The notes under the pieces are model-generated. The model did not search any database, was not told the origin of the DNA, and was given only the letters and a program-made list of their open reading frames with translations. This document shows positions 1-9,161 of a DNA stretch of 64,000 nucleotides, piece after piece. The position numbers and the translations under genes were made by a program. The number at the start of each line of letters is the position of its first letter. Positions within the stretch are counted from its first letter, which is position 1. Origin of the DNA: Bacteroides luti (GTDB taxonomy: Bacteria > Bacteroidota > Bacteroidia > Bacteroidales > Bacteroidaceae); assembly GCF_900128905.1 (NCBI RefSeq), contig NZ_FQTV01000012.1, positions 1-64,000 of the forward strand. The letters run 5' to 3'.

Positions 1-1842
1 CGCGCAGCAATGTTCCGTTTCACCTTTCCTCAGAACGACAGTTCTTTTGTGGTGATCGATGCTTTCGATAAAGGCTCGTACATCCGGATTATCCCCGGAG
101 AGAATAAGATTATCGGTTATACAACCAAGAACAGTGGGGGAGTGCCCGATAACTTTAAGAACTACTTTGTCATTACGTTCGATAAACCGTTTACTTACAA
201 ATACACTTTTGCCGATGGTGCTTTAAAAACAGCCCAGGAGCAAACTGCCGACCATGTAGGAGCTGTCATCGGATTTAAAACCACCAAAGGTGAACTTGTT
301 CACGCCAAAGTAGCCTCTTCCTTTATCAGCTTCGAGCAAGCTTCGCTTAATTTAAAGGAACTGGGTAATGACAACTTTGATCAGGTTGCTGCCAAAGGCA
401 AAGCCGCATGGAATAAAGTGCTGAGCAAAATAGAAGTAGAAGGTGGCTCACTCGACCAATACCGCACGTTCTATTCCTGCATGTACCGCTCTTTGCTTTT
501 CCCTCGTAAGTTTTATGAGCTGGATGCAACCGGAAAAATAGTACATTACAGTCCGTTTAATGGTCAGGTGCTTCCCGGATATCTGTATACTGATTCCGGT
601 TTCTGGGATACTTTCCGTTGCCTGTTCCCATTCCTTAATTTAATGTATCCATCAACAAATAAGGAAATTCAGGAAGGACTTATCAATGTGTACAAAGAAA
701 GCGGATTCTTCCCCGAATGGGCCAGCCCCGGTCATCGTGGATGTATGGTGGGAAACAACTCAGCTTCCATCTTGGTAGACGCTTATATGAAAGGCGTTAA
801 GGTAGCCGATCTTGAAACCCTGTACAAAGGACTTATTCATGGAACAGAGAATGTTCATCCAACAGTATCTTCAACCGGTCGTTTGGGATATGAGTATTAC
901 AACAAACTGGGCTATGTTCCTTACGATGTAAAGATCAAAGAGAATGCAGCACGTACGCTGGAGTATGCTTATGACGACTGGTGTATCTATAAACTTGCCA
1001 AAGAACTGAAACGTCCAAAGAAGGAAATAGACTTGTTTGCCAAACGTGCCATGAATTATAAAAACCTTTTCGACAAAGAAACCAAACTGATGCGCGGCAA
1101 GAATGCCGATGGTAAGTTTATGGCTCCTTTCTCTCCGCTGAAGTGGGGAGATGCTTTCACCGAAGGAAACAGCTGGCATTACACCTGGTCGGTATTCCAT
1201 GACCCACAAGGCCTGATAGACCTGATGGGTGGTAAGGATGTCTTTGTGAATATGCTCGATTCTGTGTTTGCTGTACCACCAGTGTTCGATGCAAGCTACT
1301 ACGGTCAGGTAATTCATGAAATCCGTGAAATGCAGATTATGAATATGGGTAATTACGCTCACGGTAATCAACCCATTCAGCACATGATCTACATGTACAG
1401 CTATGCCGGTCAGCCATGGAAAGCACAATACTGGTTGCGCGAAGTGATGAACCGCATGTACACCTGCAATTCGGATGGCTATTGTGGTGACGAGGACAAC
1501 GGACAAACCTCTGCCTGGTATGTCTTCTCTTCTTTGGGATTCTATCCTGTATGCCCCGGAACAGACGAGTATGTATTAGGTGCACCGTTATTCAAGAAAG
1601 CAACCGTTAAGTTTGATAATGGAAACAAGCTTGTTATCAATGCTCCGGAAAACAGTGATAAGAACCGTTATATCGAAACAATGACGCTCAATGGTAAAAC
1701 CTATACAAAGAATTACCTGAAGCATGCCGATTTACAAAACGGAGGAGAGATCAATATCCGTATGAGTGAAACACCCAATAAGCAACGCGGTACTCAGAAG
1801 GAAGATTTTCCTTATTCGTTTTCAGTTAATGAAAAGAAATAA
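1..1842 (+). CDS. GH92 exo-alpha-mannosidase, N-terminus cut off by window start
   Basis: This is the C-terminal part of a family GH92 calcium-dependent exo-acting alpha-mannosidase, which trims mannose from N-glycans or mannans in the periplasm. The frame is open to the window edge, so the first ATG (position 10) is not the start; about 611 codons are visible and family members usually run to about 740-780. Family signatures are GFWDTFRCLFPF, GHRGCMVGNNSAS and GDEDNGQTSAWYVFS. Numbered from the ATG at 10, E385 (TEGNSW) fits the catalytic acid, D494/D496 (GDED) fit the base pair, and H436-E437 fit the +1-subsite His-Glu of BT3990-type alpha-1,2-mannosidases. The spacing of all three matches my recollection of BT3990 exactly. 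It lies 17 bp upstream of a GH38 mannosidase, probably in the same operon. The GNQP segment, where many relatives have GNEP, is a small oddity. The family call is firm; linkage specificity is inferred. Confidence 0.95.
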   Translation, partial: RAAMFRFTFPQNDSSFVVIDAFDKGSYIRIIPGENKIIGYTTKNSGGVPDNFKNYFVITFDKPFTYKYTFADGALKTAQEQTADHVGAVIGFKTTKGELVHAKVASSFISFEQASLNLKELGNDNFDQVAAKGKAAWNKVLSKIEVEGGSLDQYRTFYSCMYRSLLFPRKFYELDATGKIVHYSPFNGQVLPGYLYTDSGFWDTFRCLFPFLNLMYPSTNKEIQEGLINVYKESGFFPEWASPGHRGCMVGNNSASILVDAYMKGVKVADLETLYKGLIHGTENVHPTVSSTGRLGYEYYNKLGYVPYDVKIKENAARTLEYAYDDWCIYKLAKELKRPKKEIDLFAKRAMNYKNLFDKETKLMRGKNADGKFMAPFSPLKWGDAFTEGNSWHYTWSVFHDPQGLIDLMGGKDVFVNMLDSVFAVPPVFDASYYGQVIHEIREMQIMNMGNYAHGNQPIQHMIYMYSYAGQPWKAQYWLREVMNRMYTCNSDGYCGDEDNGQTSAWYVFSSLGFYPVCPGTDEYVLGAPLFKKATVKFDNGNKLVINAPENSDKNRYIETMTLNGKTYTKNYLKHADLQNGGEINIRMSETPNKQRGTQKEDFPYSFSVNEKK

Positions 1843-1859
1843 CCAATTTAATTAATTAT

Positions 1860-4800
1860 ATGAAAAAACTATTATTAACCGCATTTGTAGCCATGAGTCT
1901 GGGATCTGTCCATGCTCAGCAGGAATACAAAGCTTACGTTGTATCGAATGCCCATTTCGATTCCCAATGGAACTGGACAGTGCAAACATCTATCAACGAG
2001 TATGTTTATAACACATTGGTTCAGAACCTTTGGCTGCTCGACAATTATCCCGATTATGTGTTTAACTTCGAAGGTGGAGTTAAATATCAGTGGATGAAGG
2101 AATACTATCCGCTTGAGTATGAAAAAATAAAGAAATCCATTGCTCAGGGCAGGTGGAATATTGCAGGAAGTAGCTGGGATGCTACCGATCCTAACATGCC
2201 TTCACCCGAATCGTTTTTCCGTAATATTCTGTTAGGACAGGACTTTTATAAAAATGAATTTGGTGTAAAATCAAAAGATATATTCCTGCCGGACTGTTTC
2301 GGATTCGGATATGCCCTTCCTACAATTGCTGCTCATGCCGGATTAATAGGATTCTCTACACAGAAACTGCAATGGAGACATAAACCATTTCATGGAGATG
2401 CTAAATACCCTTTCAATTTCGGTTTGTGGCAGGGAGTAGACGGATCGCGCATCATGGCTGCACTCAATGCAATGAATTACACTTCAAGATGGCAGAATGA
2501 AGACATCAGCAACAACAAAGAGCTTATTGATTTAGCCAAGAGTAGTGTGAACAATACAGCATACAGATATTACGGAACCGGCGATATGGGAGGTTCACCA
2601 ACCATCTCTTCAGTAGCTTCACTGGAAAAAGGAATGAAAAGCAATGGTCCTGTAAAGATCATTAGCTCACGTTCTTACCAGTTGTTCGAAGATTACCTTC
2701 CTTTCGATAAGCATCCTGAACTGCCTGTCTATAAAGGAGAATTGCTAATGGATGTTCATGGTACGGGATGCTACACATCACAAGCTGCAATGAAACGTTT
2801 TAACCGCCGTAATGAGCAGTTGGGCGATGCAGCAGAGAGATCATCTGTTATGGCAGACTTTCTGGGTGGTGTTGCATATCCTGCAGCTACGCTCGACGAA
2901 TCGTGGAAACGATTTATCTGGCATCAGTTCCATGACGATTTAACAGGAACAAGTATCCCTAAAGCATATACTTTTTCATGGAATGACGAGCTAATTGCTC
3001 AAAGTCGTTTTGCTGATATAATTAAAACCGCTACAGGATCTGTTTCACAAGCGCTCGACACAAAAGTTAAAGGTACAGCGGTAGTGGTGTATAATTCCTT
3101 ATCGTCAGCACATAAAGATGTTGTTACGGCAAATATTCCGGTAGCAAGTAAGCCATCCGGTGTAAGAGTGTTCAACAATAAAGGTAAGGAAATGCCGGCT
3201 CAGCTGGTATCTTATGCCAACGGTGTAGCTGCCATTACATTTGCTGCAGATGCTGCTCCGGTAAGCTATTCTGTTTACGATGTTCGCTTCGGTAAAGCAA
3301 ATGCAGGTAAAAGCAGTCTGAAGGTTACAGCAAATATACTTGAGAATAGCGTATATAAAATTACGCTGAATGCCGATGGAGATATCTCCTCTATTGTAGA
3401 CAAACGAGTTAACCGCGAATTGATTAAAAATGGAGCAGCCATTCGTCTGGCCTTTTTCCCTTCAAATGAATCGTTCGAATGGCCGGCATGGGAAGTAATG
3501 AAGAAAGCAGTCGATGGAACACCTGTTTCAGTGAACGAAAATGTACGTATTTCAGTAGAAGAAAACGGTCCGCTTTGTGCCACATTAAAGGTAGAAAGAA
3601 AGCATGCCAATTCTACTTTCGTGCAACACATCCGTTTAACTGAAGGAGCTGCTGACGATCGTATCGATATCATAAACGATGTTGACTGGGCATCACAGAA
3701 TGCACTGCTCAAAGCTGAATTCCCACTCAACCTTTCCAACTCAAAAGCTACGTACGATTTAGGACTAGGCTCTGTTGAAAGAGGTAACAATACCGATACT
3801 GCTTATGAAGTATGTGCACAGCAATGGGCCGATTTAACCGACAAGGACGGAAGCTACGGCGTTTCTATTCTGAATAACTGCAAGTATGGCTGGGATAAAC
3901 CAAATGACAACACCTTGCGTCTTACTTTGCTGCATACACCTAAAACAGACAAGTCATATACTTATCAGGATAAGCAGGACTTAGGTCATCATGTATTTAC
4001 ATATTCCATAGTAGGCCACGTGGCATCTGCCGATCAGAAAGAGAAAACTGCATGGAAAGCCGATGCATTGAATAATCCAATGATTTCGTTCATCTCACCT
4101 AAGCATGCCGGTAAACTGGGTTCAGAGTTCTCGTTCGTAAAAACAAGTACCCCTCAGGTTGCTGTAAAAGCGTTGAAAAGATCAGAAGATGGCCAGTCGT
4201 ATGTTGTTCGTTTATACGAGTTAAACGGTCAGGCAGCCAATAATGTGGAGATTGAATTCCCAACAGCTATCGAGTCGGCTCAGGAACTGAATGGTATTGA
4301 AGAAGCCATTGGCGAAGCAACCATAAAAGGAAACAAACTCATATTCAGCACCACAGCCTACAAACCTAAAACATTCGGTGTAAAACTGAAAAAAGGAGCT
4401 ATCGAATTACCTCAGTCGCTCAATATCCCTGTTGCGCTTGATTACAATGACCAAGCCTTTACGCCCGATGCATTCCGTAATACAGGACGATTTGACAAGG
4501 AAGGAAATTCATATTCGGCAGACCTTATCGGTAAATCAGTAGTAAGTGATGGAATAACCTTCAATATTGCAGCTGTTGATGTAAACAACGTAGTTAAGTG
4601 CAAAAAGAACATTGTCCGTTTGCCGGAGAATAATCAGTGCACCAAGCTCTATATACTTGCATCATCTGTTGATAAAGACCGTAAAGCAACCTTCAATGTA
4701 GATGGAAAACAGTACACCTTCCAGGTGCCATACTATTCAGGATTCTTCGGACAATGGGGACAAACAGGTTTCAGCGAAGGATATGTAAAAGATGCTACCC

Positions 4801-5018
4801 TGGCTTATGTAGGTTCTCACCGTCATACCCGCAAAGGAAACGAAGCTTATACATTTACCTATATGTTTAAGTTCTGCATTTCCTTACCACAAGGAGCCAA
4901 AGAACTGGAACTTCCTGATGATGAAAACATAGCAGTATTTGCTGCAACTCTGTCCAATAACAGTAATGATGATGTTAAGCCTGCATGCGAAATGAGAGCT
5001 TTACCTCTTCAAAAATAA
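1860..5018 (+). CDS. GH38 alpha-mannosidase, secreted
   Basis: This 1052-residue family GH38 zinc-dependent retaining alpha-mannosidase probably acts in the periplasm on mannose-containing glycans. Residues 1-19 are a signal peptide ending in VHA. The zinc and active-site pattern is present: H32 and D34 in NAHFDSQWNW, a likely nucleophile D110 in DATDPNMPSPES, the LPDCFGFGYALP segment near 143-154, and the H355/H358 segment HQFHDD that supplies the last zinc ligand in the family. The C-terminal half is the usual beta-rich mannosidase region. It follows the GH92 gene by 17 bp, so the two enzymes probably act on the same glycan. The start is the only ATG that gives a complete signal peptide. 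No SusC/SusD pair is visible; if this is a polysaccharide utilisation locus, the rest lies upstream of the window. Confidence 0.95.
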   Translation: MKKLLLTAFVAMSLGSVHAQQEYKAYVVSNAHFDSQWNWTVQTSINEYVYNTLVQNLWLLDNYPDYVFNFEGGVKYQWMKEYYPLEYEKIKKSIAQGRWNIAGSSWDATDPNMPSPESFFRNILLGQDFYKNEFGVKSKDIFLPDCFGFGYALPTIAAHAGLIGFSTQKLQWRHKPFHGDAKYPFNFGLWQGVDGSRIMAALNAMNYTSRWQNEDISNNKELIDLAKSSVNNTAYRYYGTGDMGGSPTISSVASLEKGMKSNGPVKIISSRSYQLFEDYLPFDKHPELPVYKGELLMDVHGTGCYTSQAAMKRFNRRNEQLGDAAERSSVMADFLGGVAYPAATLDESWKRFIWHQFHDDLTGTSIPKAYTFSWNDELIAQSRFADIIKTATGSVSQALDTKVKGTAVVVYNSLSSAHKDVVTANIPVASKPSGVRVFNNKGKEMPAQLVSYANGVAAITFAADAAPVSYSVYDVRFGKANAGKSSLKVTANILENSVYKITLNADGDISSIVDKRVNRELIKNGAAIRLAFFPSNESFEWPAWEVMKKAVDGTPVSVNENVRISVEENGPLCATLKVERKHANSTFVQHIRLTEGAADDRIDIINDVDWASQNALLKAEFPLNLSNSKATYDLGLGSVERGNNTDTAYEVCAQQWADLTDKDGSYGVSILNNCKYGWDKPNDNTLRLTLLHTPKTDKSYTYQDKQDLGHHVFTYSIVGHVASADQKEKTAWKADALNNPMISFISPKHAGKLGSEFSFVKTSTPQVAVKALKRSEDGQSYVVRLYELNGQAANNVEIEFPTAIESAQELNGIEEAIGEATIKGNKLIFSTTAYKPKTFGVKLKKGAIELPQSLNIPVALDYNDQAFTPDAFRNTGRFDKEGNSYSADLIGKSVVSDGITFNIAAVDVNNVVKCKKNIVRLPENNQCTKLYILASSVDKDRKATFNVDGKQYTFQVPYYSGFFGQWGQTGFSEGYVKDATLAYVGSHRHTRKGNEAYTFTYMFKFCISLPQGAKELELPDDENIAVFAATLSNNSNDDVKPACEMRALPLQK

Positions 5019-5050
5019 CAGAAACAGTATAACAGATACCAAGATATATA

Positions 5051-5161
5051 ATGAAGAAAATATTAATAACTCTCGTCGGTCGCCAGAGAGGTTTCCAGGC
5101 ACGTTCCGTTGTTGGCGGATACTACATGCTTCTGTTAAAAGATAAGATGCTAGGGAAATAA
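5051..5161 (+). pseudogene. 36-codon remnant, start and C-terminus of a glutaminase-like gene
   Basis: A short open frame begins with a signal-peptide-like start (MKKILITL) and runs directly into QARSVVGGYYMLLLKDKM and a stop codon. The second part resembles the extreme C-terminus of the secreted DUF4965/DUF1793 glutaminase-like proteins common in Bacteroides glycan loci (typically RSVVGG followed by a helix). The simplest reading is an in-frame deletion that removed nearly the whole gene and joined codons 1-9 to the last 20-odd codons. It lies 32 bp after the GH38 stop and ahead of a strong terminator, where a third operon gene would be expected. The family match is from memory. The frame could still be translated as a small peptide. 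Confidence 0.55.
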
Positions 5162-5196
5162 GCCCCCCTTATATTTTTAGGTTAGGTACGTAGATC

Positions 5197-5270
5197 AGTA
5201 TGCCTTTTTCGTATTCCGGAGTTCATTGTAATCCTGAGATACGAAAACAGGCATACTTTTTTTTGTTTTT
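5197..5270 (+). terminator. Rho-independent terminator of the mannosidase operon
   Basis: AGTATGCCT followed by TTTTCGTAT pairs with ATACGAAAA and AGGCATACT across a loop of about 25 nt. The right arm runs directly into a run of eight T. The position after the remnant gene suggests it ends the GH92-GH38 transcript. Confidence 0.85.
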
Positions 5271-5341
5271 TCGCTTCTTTATAAACTAACTTTCATTAAG
5301 TATTGTTTTAAATAAGTAATAAAGAAACTTATTGATATACA

Positions 5342-5905
5342 ATGAAAAAGAATTTATCATTTTTTCTTTTAATCGTTTTCGGCCTTTTGATTCTTATCTA
5401 TTCAAAAGGCTGTAGCAATACTGCTACCATCCCCTTAAAAAGAAATGCGAAACTGGAAGATTCAATAAGAACTTATAATTACGACACAATAAAATTTGCC
5501 CGTTCCAGTTCCAAAAACTCAATTCCCATTGTAAAACTGTATTTAGGATTTTACGGCAAAAAATATTTCATTATAGACACAGGTGCCACGGTTTCAATTA
5601 TCGATTCGGGATGGATTAACGATCATGAGGACCTGATAGAGTATATCCGCAAAACCGATTTTATGAGATTGCAATCCTTCTCGGAAAAAACCAGCAGTAA
5701 TATATCCTACATCATGGGGCTCCCTATAAATGGGGTTTTACACGAGTTTGTTATGCTCGATATTCAGTCCTTAAGAGAAAACTGCCGACTTTCCGGTTAT
5801 GACATCATAGGAATTCTCGGGTCCGACTTCCTGTCTAAAAACAAGTATATAATAGACTATAACAAAAGATGCCTTTACCGGTCTACTACTTCGGTAAAGA
5901 ACTAA
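5342..5905 (+). CDS. retropepsin-like aspartyl protease, exported
   Basis: This 187-residue protein has an N-terminal hydrophobic segment (about 5-21) followed by a Cys at 24, so it is exported and possibly a lipoprotein, although SKGC is a poor lipobox. The mature part has the aspartyl-protease signature IIDTGATVSIIDSG (catalytic D79-T80-G81), and the later ILGSDFL matches the second conserved hydrophobic-Gly segment of the clan AA family. Such proteins act as dimers, each giving one Asp; the substrate is unknown. It has its own short upstream region of about 70 bp and no obvious operon partner. The fold call is firm because of the DTGA motif and length; catalytic activity is inferred. Confidence 0.75.
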   Translation: MKKNLSFFLLIVFGLLILIYSKGCSNTATIPLKRNAKLEDSIRTYNYDTIKFARSSSKNSIPIVKLYLGFYGKKYFIIDTGATVSIIDSGWINDHEDLIEYIRKTDFMRLQSFSEKTSSNISYIMGLPINGVLHEFVMLDIQSLRENCRLSGYDIIGILGSDFLSKNKYIIDYNKRCLYRSTTSVKN

Positions 5906-6127
5906 CAGAGCCTTCTGTTTTTACAAGTTTAACAGCCATTTCCATATAGGGAGGACTTCTATTTTGTTTTATGGACAGAATAAAAACAGCTTGTTATTGT
6001 TTTATGAACAAAACAATAATGGAGGACTATTTTATGAAAATAAAACATATTCTGTTTGTATAATATACAACTGTTTCGTATAATTGTAAAAATAGAATCA
6101 CAGATCTATACTGAAAATATAAAGCTT

Positions 6128-6340
6128 ATGAAAATAGATGTTGTAAAAGCGTGGGTTGATGATGAAAAAGTCTATATCCAAACAAAACAAGGGCAGGTAA
6201 GAAGCTTAGATATTGCTTCTTTTCGTTTGTTGAAGAAAGCCACTCCCGCACAAAGACAGATGTTTGAAGTTGGCAAATATGGCCTTCACTGGCCAGAACT
6301 TGACGAAGATCTATCTTTTGAAGGATTTTTTAGTAATTAA
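6128..6340 (+). CDS. DUF2442 domain protein
   Basis: This 70-residue protein matches the pattern of the small DUF2442 family: an opening strand with a V-x-A-W-VDDEKVYI segment, a central hydrophobic stretch and the closing HWPELDEDLSFEGF. DUF2442 proteins are often paired with DUF4160 or toxin-antitoxin-like genes. No DUF4160 partner is visible here, and the upstream 190 bp contain only two related segments (GGAGGACT and ATTTT followed by TTATG) that do not make a gene. I chose the ATG at 6128 because the residues encoded upstream of it do not fit the family. Function is unknown. Confidence 0.75.
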   Translation: MKIDVVKAWVDDEKVYIQTKQGQVRSLDIASFRLLKKATPAQRQMFEVGKYGLHWPELDEDLSFEGFFSN

Positions 6341-6427
6341 AAAATGCACTAGATGTTATAGCCAATGAAATAGAAGATGCCGCATTAAAACTTTCATGTT
6401 AAATATCTGAATAATGTACATTATATT

Positions 6428-6475
6428 AGCAGAGCTTCTCTTCAAGATAAGAAGAGAAGCTCTGCTGGTTTTTAT
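6428..6475 (+). terminator. Terminator after the DUF2442 gene
   Basis: AGCAGAGCTTCTCTTC pairs perfectly with GAAGAGAAGCTCTGCT across a 7-nt loop and is followed by GGTTTTTA. The 16-bp stem makes this a strong hairpin. Confidence 0.85.
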
Positions 6476-6589
6476 ATTGACTAATGTTGTTTATTCTGAT
6501 TCCAAATCATTTTTTGAATAAAAAGCTAGAAAATTTGTAACATATTTTTATATATATTTATAAGTTTGTAGCCAATCAATTGAAATAAG

Positions 6590-8011
6590 ATGGAATCATA
6601 TAAAATAAAATTAGTTTCTTTAAATGAGAAGCGTGAAAAGCACTTTGAAAAGCCCTCAAATGAATTTGACAGACTTGATTGGAATAGTGAAATAAGTGAT
6701 TGTCACAACATATCTCGTGAAATTGTAGATCTTGCTATAAATTACAAAGATAATAAGAGTATGTTTGACGATTGTCATTTGTTCTTTTCTAAGTTTAAGA
6801 GCTGGTATTATGACTATTTTATGTATAATCAAAAAAATGGCTATATAAAGGAACAAGGGCTTAGTAATAACTCTCTATGGAAAGGAACTATAGAAATAGA
6901 TGATAATTGTAATATAACCGGTTTTGATTCGAGGTTATATTCTTTGAAGATGATTTATGCTGAATTTAGTATTTTAGAGGATGCGTTTCAGACAAAAGAT
7001 ACAAAAGAATTATTGCAAAATATTGATATTAATTATGCTTTACATTACTATGTTTTACAATTGGTAAAATATTCATTAGCACCACCAATTAAAAGGAACG
7101 ATTTTTATAAAAAAAGTAATAATGCATACATTAAGTTAATCGAATTATTGTGCAACCTTCATAGTGCTGAATTAGATGCAAAGTACAAAGACTTAATAGA
7201 ACCTTCATTATTCCCAGTATTAAATAAATATTGTTATTCAGAAGGAATGGGTGACTATGTTTTTGACCTTAATGTTTTAAAATATATAGGGATTTCTACA
7301 TTTTGTGACATAGATAAATTAAAAAAAGAAATAGAATATCATAGGAAAAAAGATGAAATAGAAGAAGCAGTCAAGAACGAGAATAAAAAGGAGGATGAGA
7401 ATGAATCACCAGATAAATCTTTAATGGAGACTGTGTCAAATAATGAATTGCCTAAAAATTCTCAAATAGCTGAACGAGCTGAGATTGATGATTTTTTAGA
7501 AGGACTGAAAGGTGAAATTTGGGAAGGGGATAGTGATGCTGATTCTGATTCTATTTGGAATATAATAGCAGATGCGATAAAAGAAAACTGTAAAAAAACA
7601 AAAAAACTTCCTATAAACACTCGTTTGATTCATTATTTTCTTACTAACCTATATGATTTAGATATAATTAATTCTTTAAAATATGATAAATATATTGGTA
7701 CCTGTGGTTCTAATGGTCAAAATGGTTTACCGTATAGGATCTTTTTGTACTTTAATCTTTTAAATAGGAATTATTCTAATTTTAGTTCTCTAAATGATGA
7801 AAAAAGATTTCCAAATTATTCAGATATTCTTAATATGGGTATTGATGATTTGAGGAAACGTGAAGAGGAAAAAGAATATAAAAATTTAGATCAATATTTG
7901 ACAGGTGGAAAATATGTAAAACCGACTAAAAGAACTAAAGAAATAGACTCTATTACAAGTCGATTAGGGGCATATATACGAGATGAAAATAAATCGAAAA
8001 ATCGAAAATAA
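6590..8011 (+). CDS. uncharacterised 473-residue protein, AT-rich
   Basis: I do not recognise this protein. It is 473 residues, soluble, with no signal peptide or membrane segment. The N-terminal 250 residues are rich in Lys, Asn, Tyr and aromatic residues and look alpha-helical. Residues of about 255-300 form a highly charged linker (EEAVKNENKKEDENES region). A second helical domain follows, and the tail (about 435-473) is basic. The gene is clearly more AT-rich than the flanking housekeeping genes and uses A/T-ending codons, which suggests horizontal acquisition. Its own terminator follows, and it is separated from the next gene pair by 200 bp. Position between a retropepsin-like gene and a phage-like module next to CRISPR makes a defence or mobile-element role possible, but nothing in the sequence proves it. 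Confidence 0.6.
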   Translation: MESYKIKLVSLNEKREKHFEKPSNEFDRLDWNSEISDCHNISREIVDLAINYKDNKSMFDDCHLFFSKFKSWYYDYFMYNQKNGYIKEQGLSNNSLWKGTIEIDDNCNITGFDSRLYSLKMIYAEFSILEDAFQTKDTKELLQNIDINYALHYYVLQLVKYSLAPPIKRNDFYKKSNNAYIKLIELLCNLHSAELDAKYKDLIEPSLFPVLNKYCYSEGMGDYVFDLNVLKYIGISTFCDIDKLKKEIEYHRKKDEIEEAVKNENKKEDENESPDKSLMETVSNNELPKNSQIAERAEIDDFLEGLKGEIWEGDSDADSDSIWNIIADAIKENCKKTKKLPINTRLIHYFLTNLYDLDIINSLKYDKYIGTCGSNGQNGLPYRIFLYFNLLNRNYSNFSSLNDEKRFPNYSDILNMGIDDLRKREEEKEYKNLDQYLTGGKYVKPTKRTKEIDSITSRLGAYIRDENKSKNRK

Positions 8012-8042
8012 TAAATCGAAAAATCGATCATATTTATCGAAA
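7988..8042 (+). repeat. short direct repeats rich in ATCGA at the end of the unknown gene
   Basis: AATAAATCGAAAAATCGA occurs at 7988-8005 and again at 8010-8027, 22 bp apart, followed by a further partial copy (TTATCGAAAAA). The first copy encodes the last Lys/Asn-rich codons of the upstream gene, so the C-terminus may vary by slippage. Confidence 0.6.
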
Positions 8043-8061
8043 AAAAGCATTCTATTTTTGT

Positions 8062-8108
8062 AGCTGTGATTAAGAAACAATGAAGTTCTTAATCACAGCT
8101 TTTTTGTT
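8062..8108 (+). terminator. Terminator after the unknown 473-residue gene
   Basis: AGCTGTGATTAAGAA pairs perfectly with TTCTTAATCACAGCT across a 9-nt loop and is followed by seven T. Confidence 0.88.
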
Positions 8109-8211
8109 TTCTTAGATTAAGGGCCCGGATCTATAAAGCAAGAAGTCTATAAATTATATTAATTTGATCTTTTTCGCATTTAAAAATGGAAGATCTTTAA
8201 ACTCGAATAAT

Positions 8212-9156
8212 ATGGAACGTATTCAATTAGTTCTTAAAGAAAAAAATAACGGGAATCTAAAAGTTGATGTAGTAAAAGCAAATGGCAGAATCTTTGAATC
8301 AATCATTCCGTTGAGTAAATTATCAGGGTTTCGTTTTAATGAAAGGATAAGTGATGAAGATGGGTTACCTTCTGTGGGAATGGAACTTCCAGGGGTATTA
8401 AAAGAAGATGATACAACTGTATATCTGGATAGATCAAATACTTTGTTTTGGCAATACGATGGTACGAAAATATTATACTGTTTACGAAAAAATGATAAGC
8501 CAGATGATGTTTACTTTTATATTCAGCGGTTATTAGAATTGAATAGAATAGGGGGACTTACTCCTGAAACTACCGAAGAATTATTATCTCTTTGCAAGGA
8601 CAATAAGTATGAAGAAATGAAGCATCGCTTGAATGAAGTATGTGGACTTTTCTCATACATTTTTGATGATGAAAGTTATGTTCTGGAAAGGAAAAGTTCA
8701 TTGGCACATCCAGCTGGATATAATCTACAAGGTTTTAATAAAGAATTGCGTGATAAACAAATGGACGAGCTATTTCAAACAATAGTAGGAGCGGCAAACG
8801 CAAAGAATGATAAAGACTTTCATCTTGTGATTGGAATGACAGACGATGGAGATCTGACGGATAATGTTCTAAAAGATATAAACATATATTGGAATGGTAA
8901 GGAAAAACAGTTTATTGATGATTTTATAAATAGGATAGGACAAATGATTAATGCCGAGTTTGCTGCTAAAATAAGGCTCAATTTCATTACTATTAAAGAG
9001 CATCGAATATTAGATGTTGTAGTTCCGAAATGGGAAGGACAGATTCTCTATTTTAAAAACAAACCATTTCTCCGTGTGAACGCTTCTACCCGCATTTTAG
9101 AAGGAATAGAGTTCGAAAACTTTGTATTAAATTCAAATAATAGATTGTATAACTAA
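8212..9156 (+). CDS. divergent Schlafen/AlbA_2-like putative nucleic-acid-binding protein
   Basis: This 314-residue cytoplasmic protein has a novel N-terminal part (about 1-150) and a C-terminal half resembling the AlbA_2 domain of Schlafen-like proteins: VLERKSSLAHPAG, then IVGAANAKNDKDFHLVIGMTDDGDL (the usual A-x-AN...G..IG..D.G core, with the GG reduced to KD), then FIDDFINRIGQMI, ILDVVVPKWEG and KPFLRVNASTRIL. AlbA_2 domains bind DNA or RNA and often occur in regulators and defence proteins. I placed the start at the ATG at 8212 rather than an upstream TTG. The next gene follows after 5 bp, so the two are probably one transcript. The family call rests on motif spacing only. Confidence 0.55.
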   Translation: MERIQLVLKEKNNGNLKVDVVKANGRIFESIIPLSKLSGFRFNERISDEDGLPSVGMELPGVLKEDDTTVYLDRSNTLFWQYDGTKILYCLRKNDKPDDVYFYIQRLLELNRIGGLTPETTEELLSLCKDNKYEEMKHRLNEVCGLFSYIFDDESYVLERKSSLAHPAGYNLQGFNKELRDKQMDELFQTIVGAANAKNDKDFHLVIGMTDDGDLTDNVLKDINIYWNGKEKQFIDDFINRIGQMINAEFAAKIRLNFITIKEHRILDVVVPKWEGQILYFKNKPFLRVNASTRILEGIEFENFVLNSNNRLYN

Positions 9157-9161
9157 AAAAA

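Noticed and set aside
871-1506. 211-residue minus-strand frame inside the GH92 gene
   Set aside because: Antisense to an obvious glycosidase; no family features.
5930-6060. Possible small gene or toxin before the DUF2442 gene
   Set aside because: Only short frames and two similar segments (GGAGGACT then ATTTT and TTATG) were found; no coding signal.
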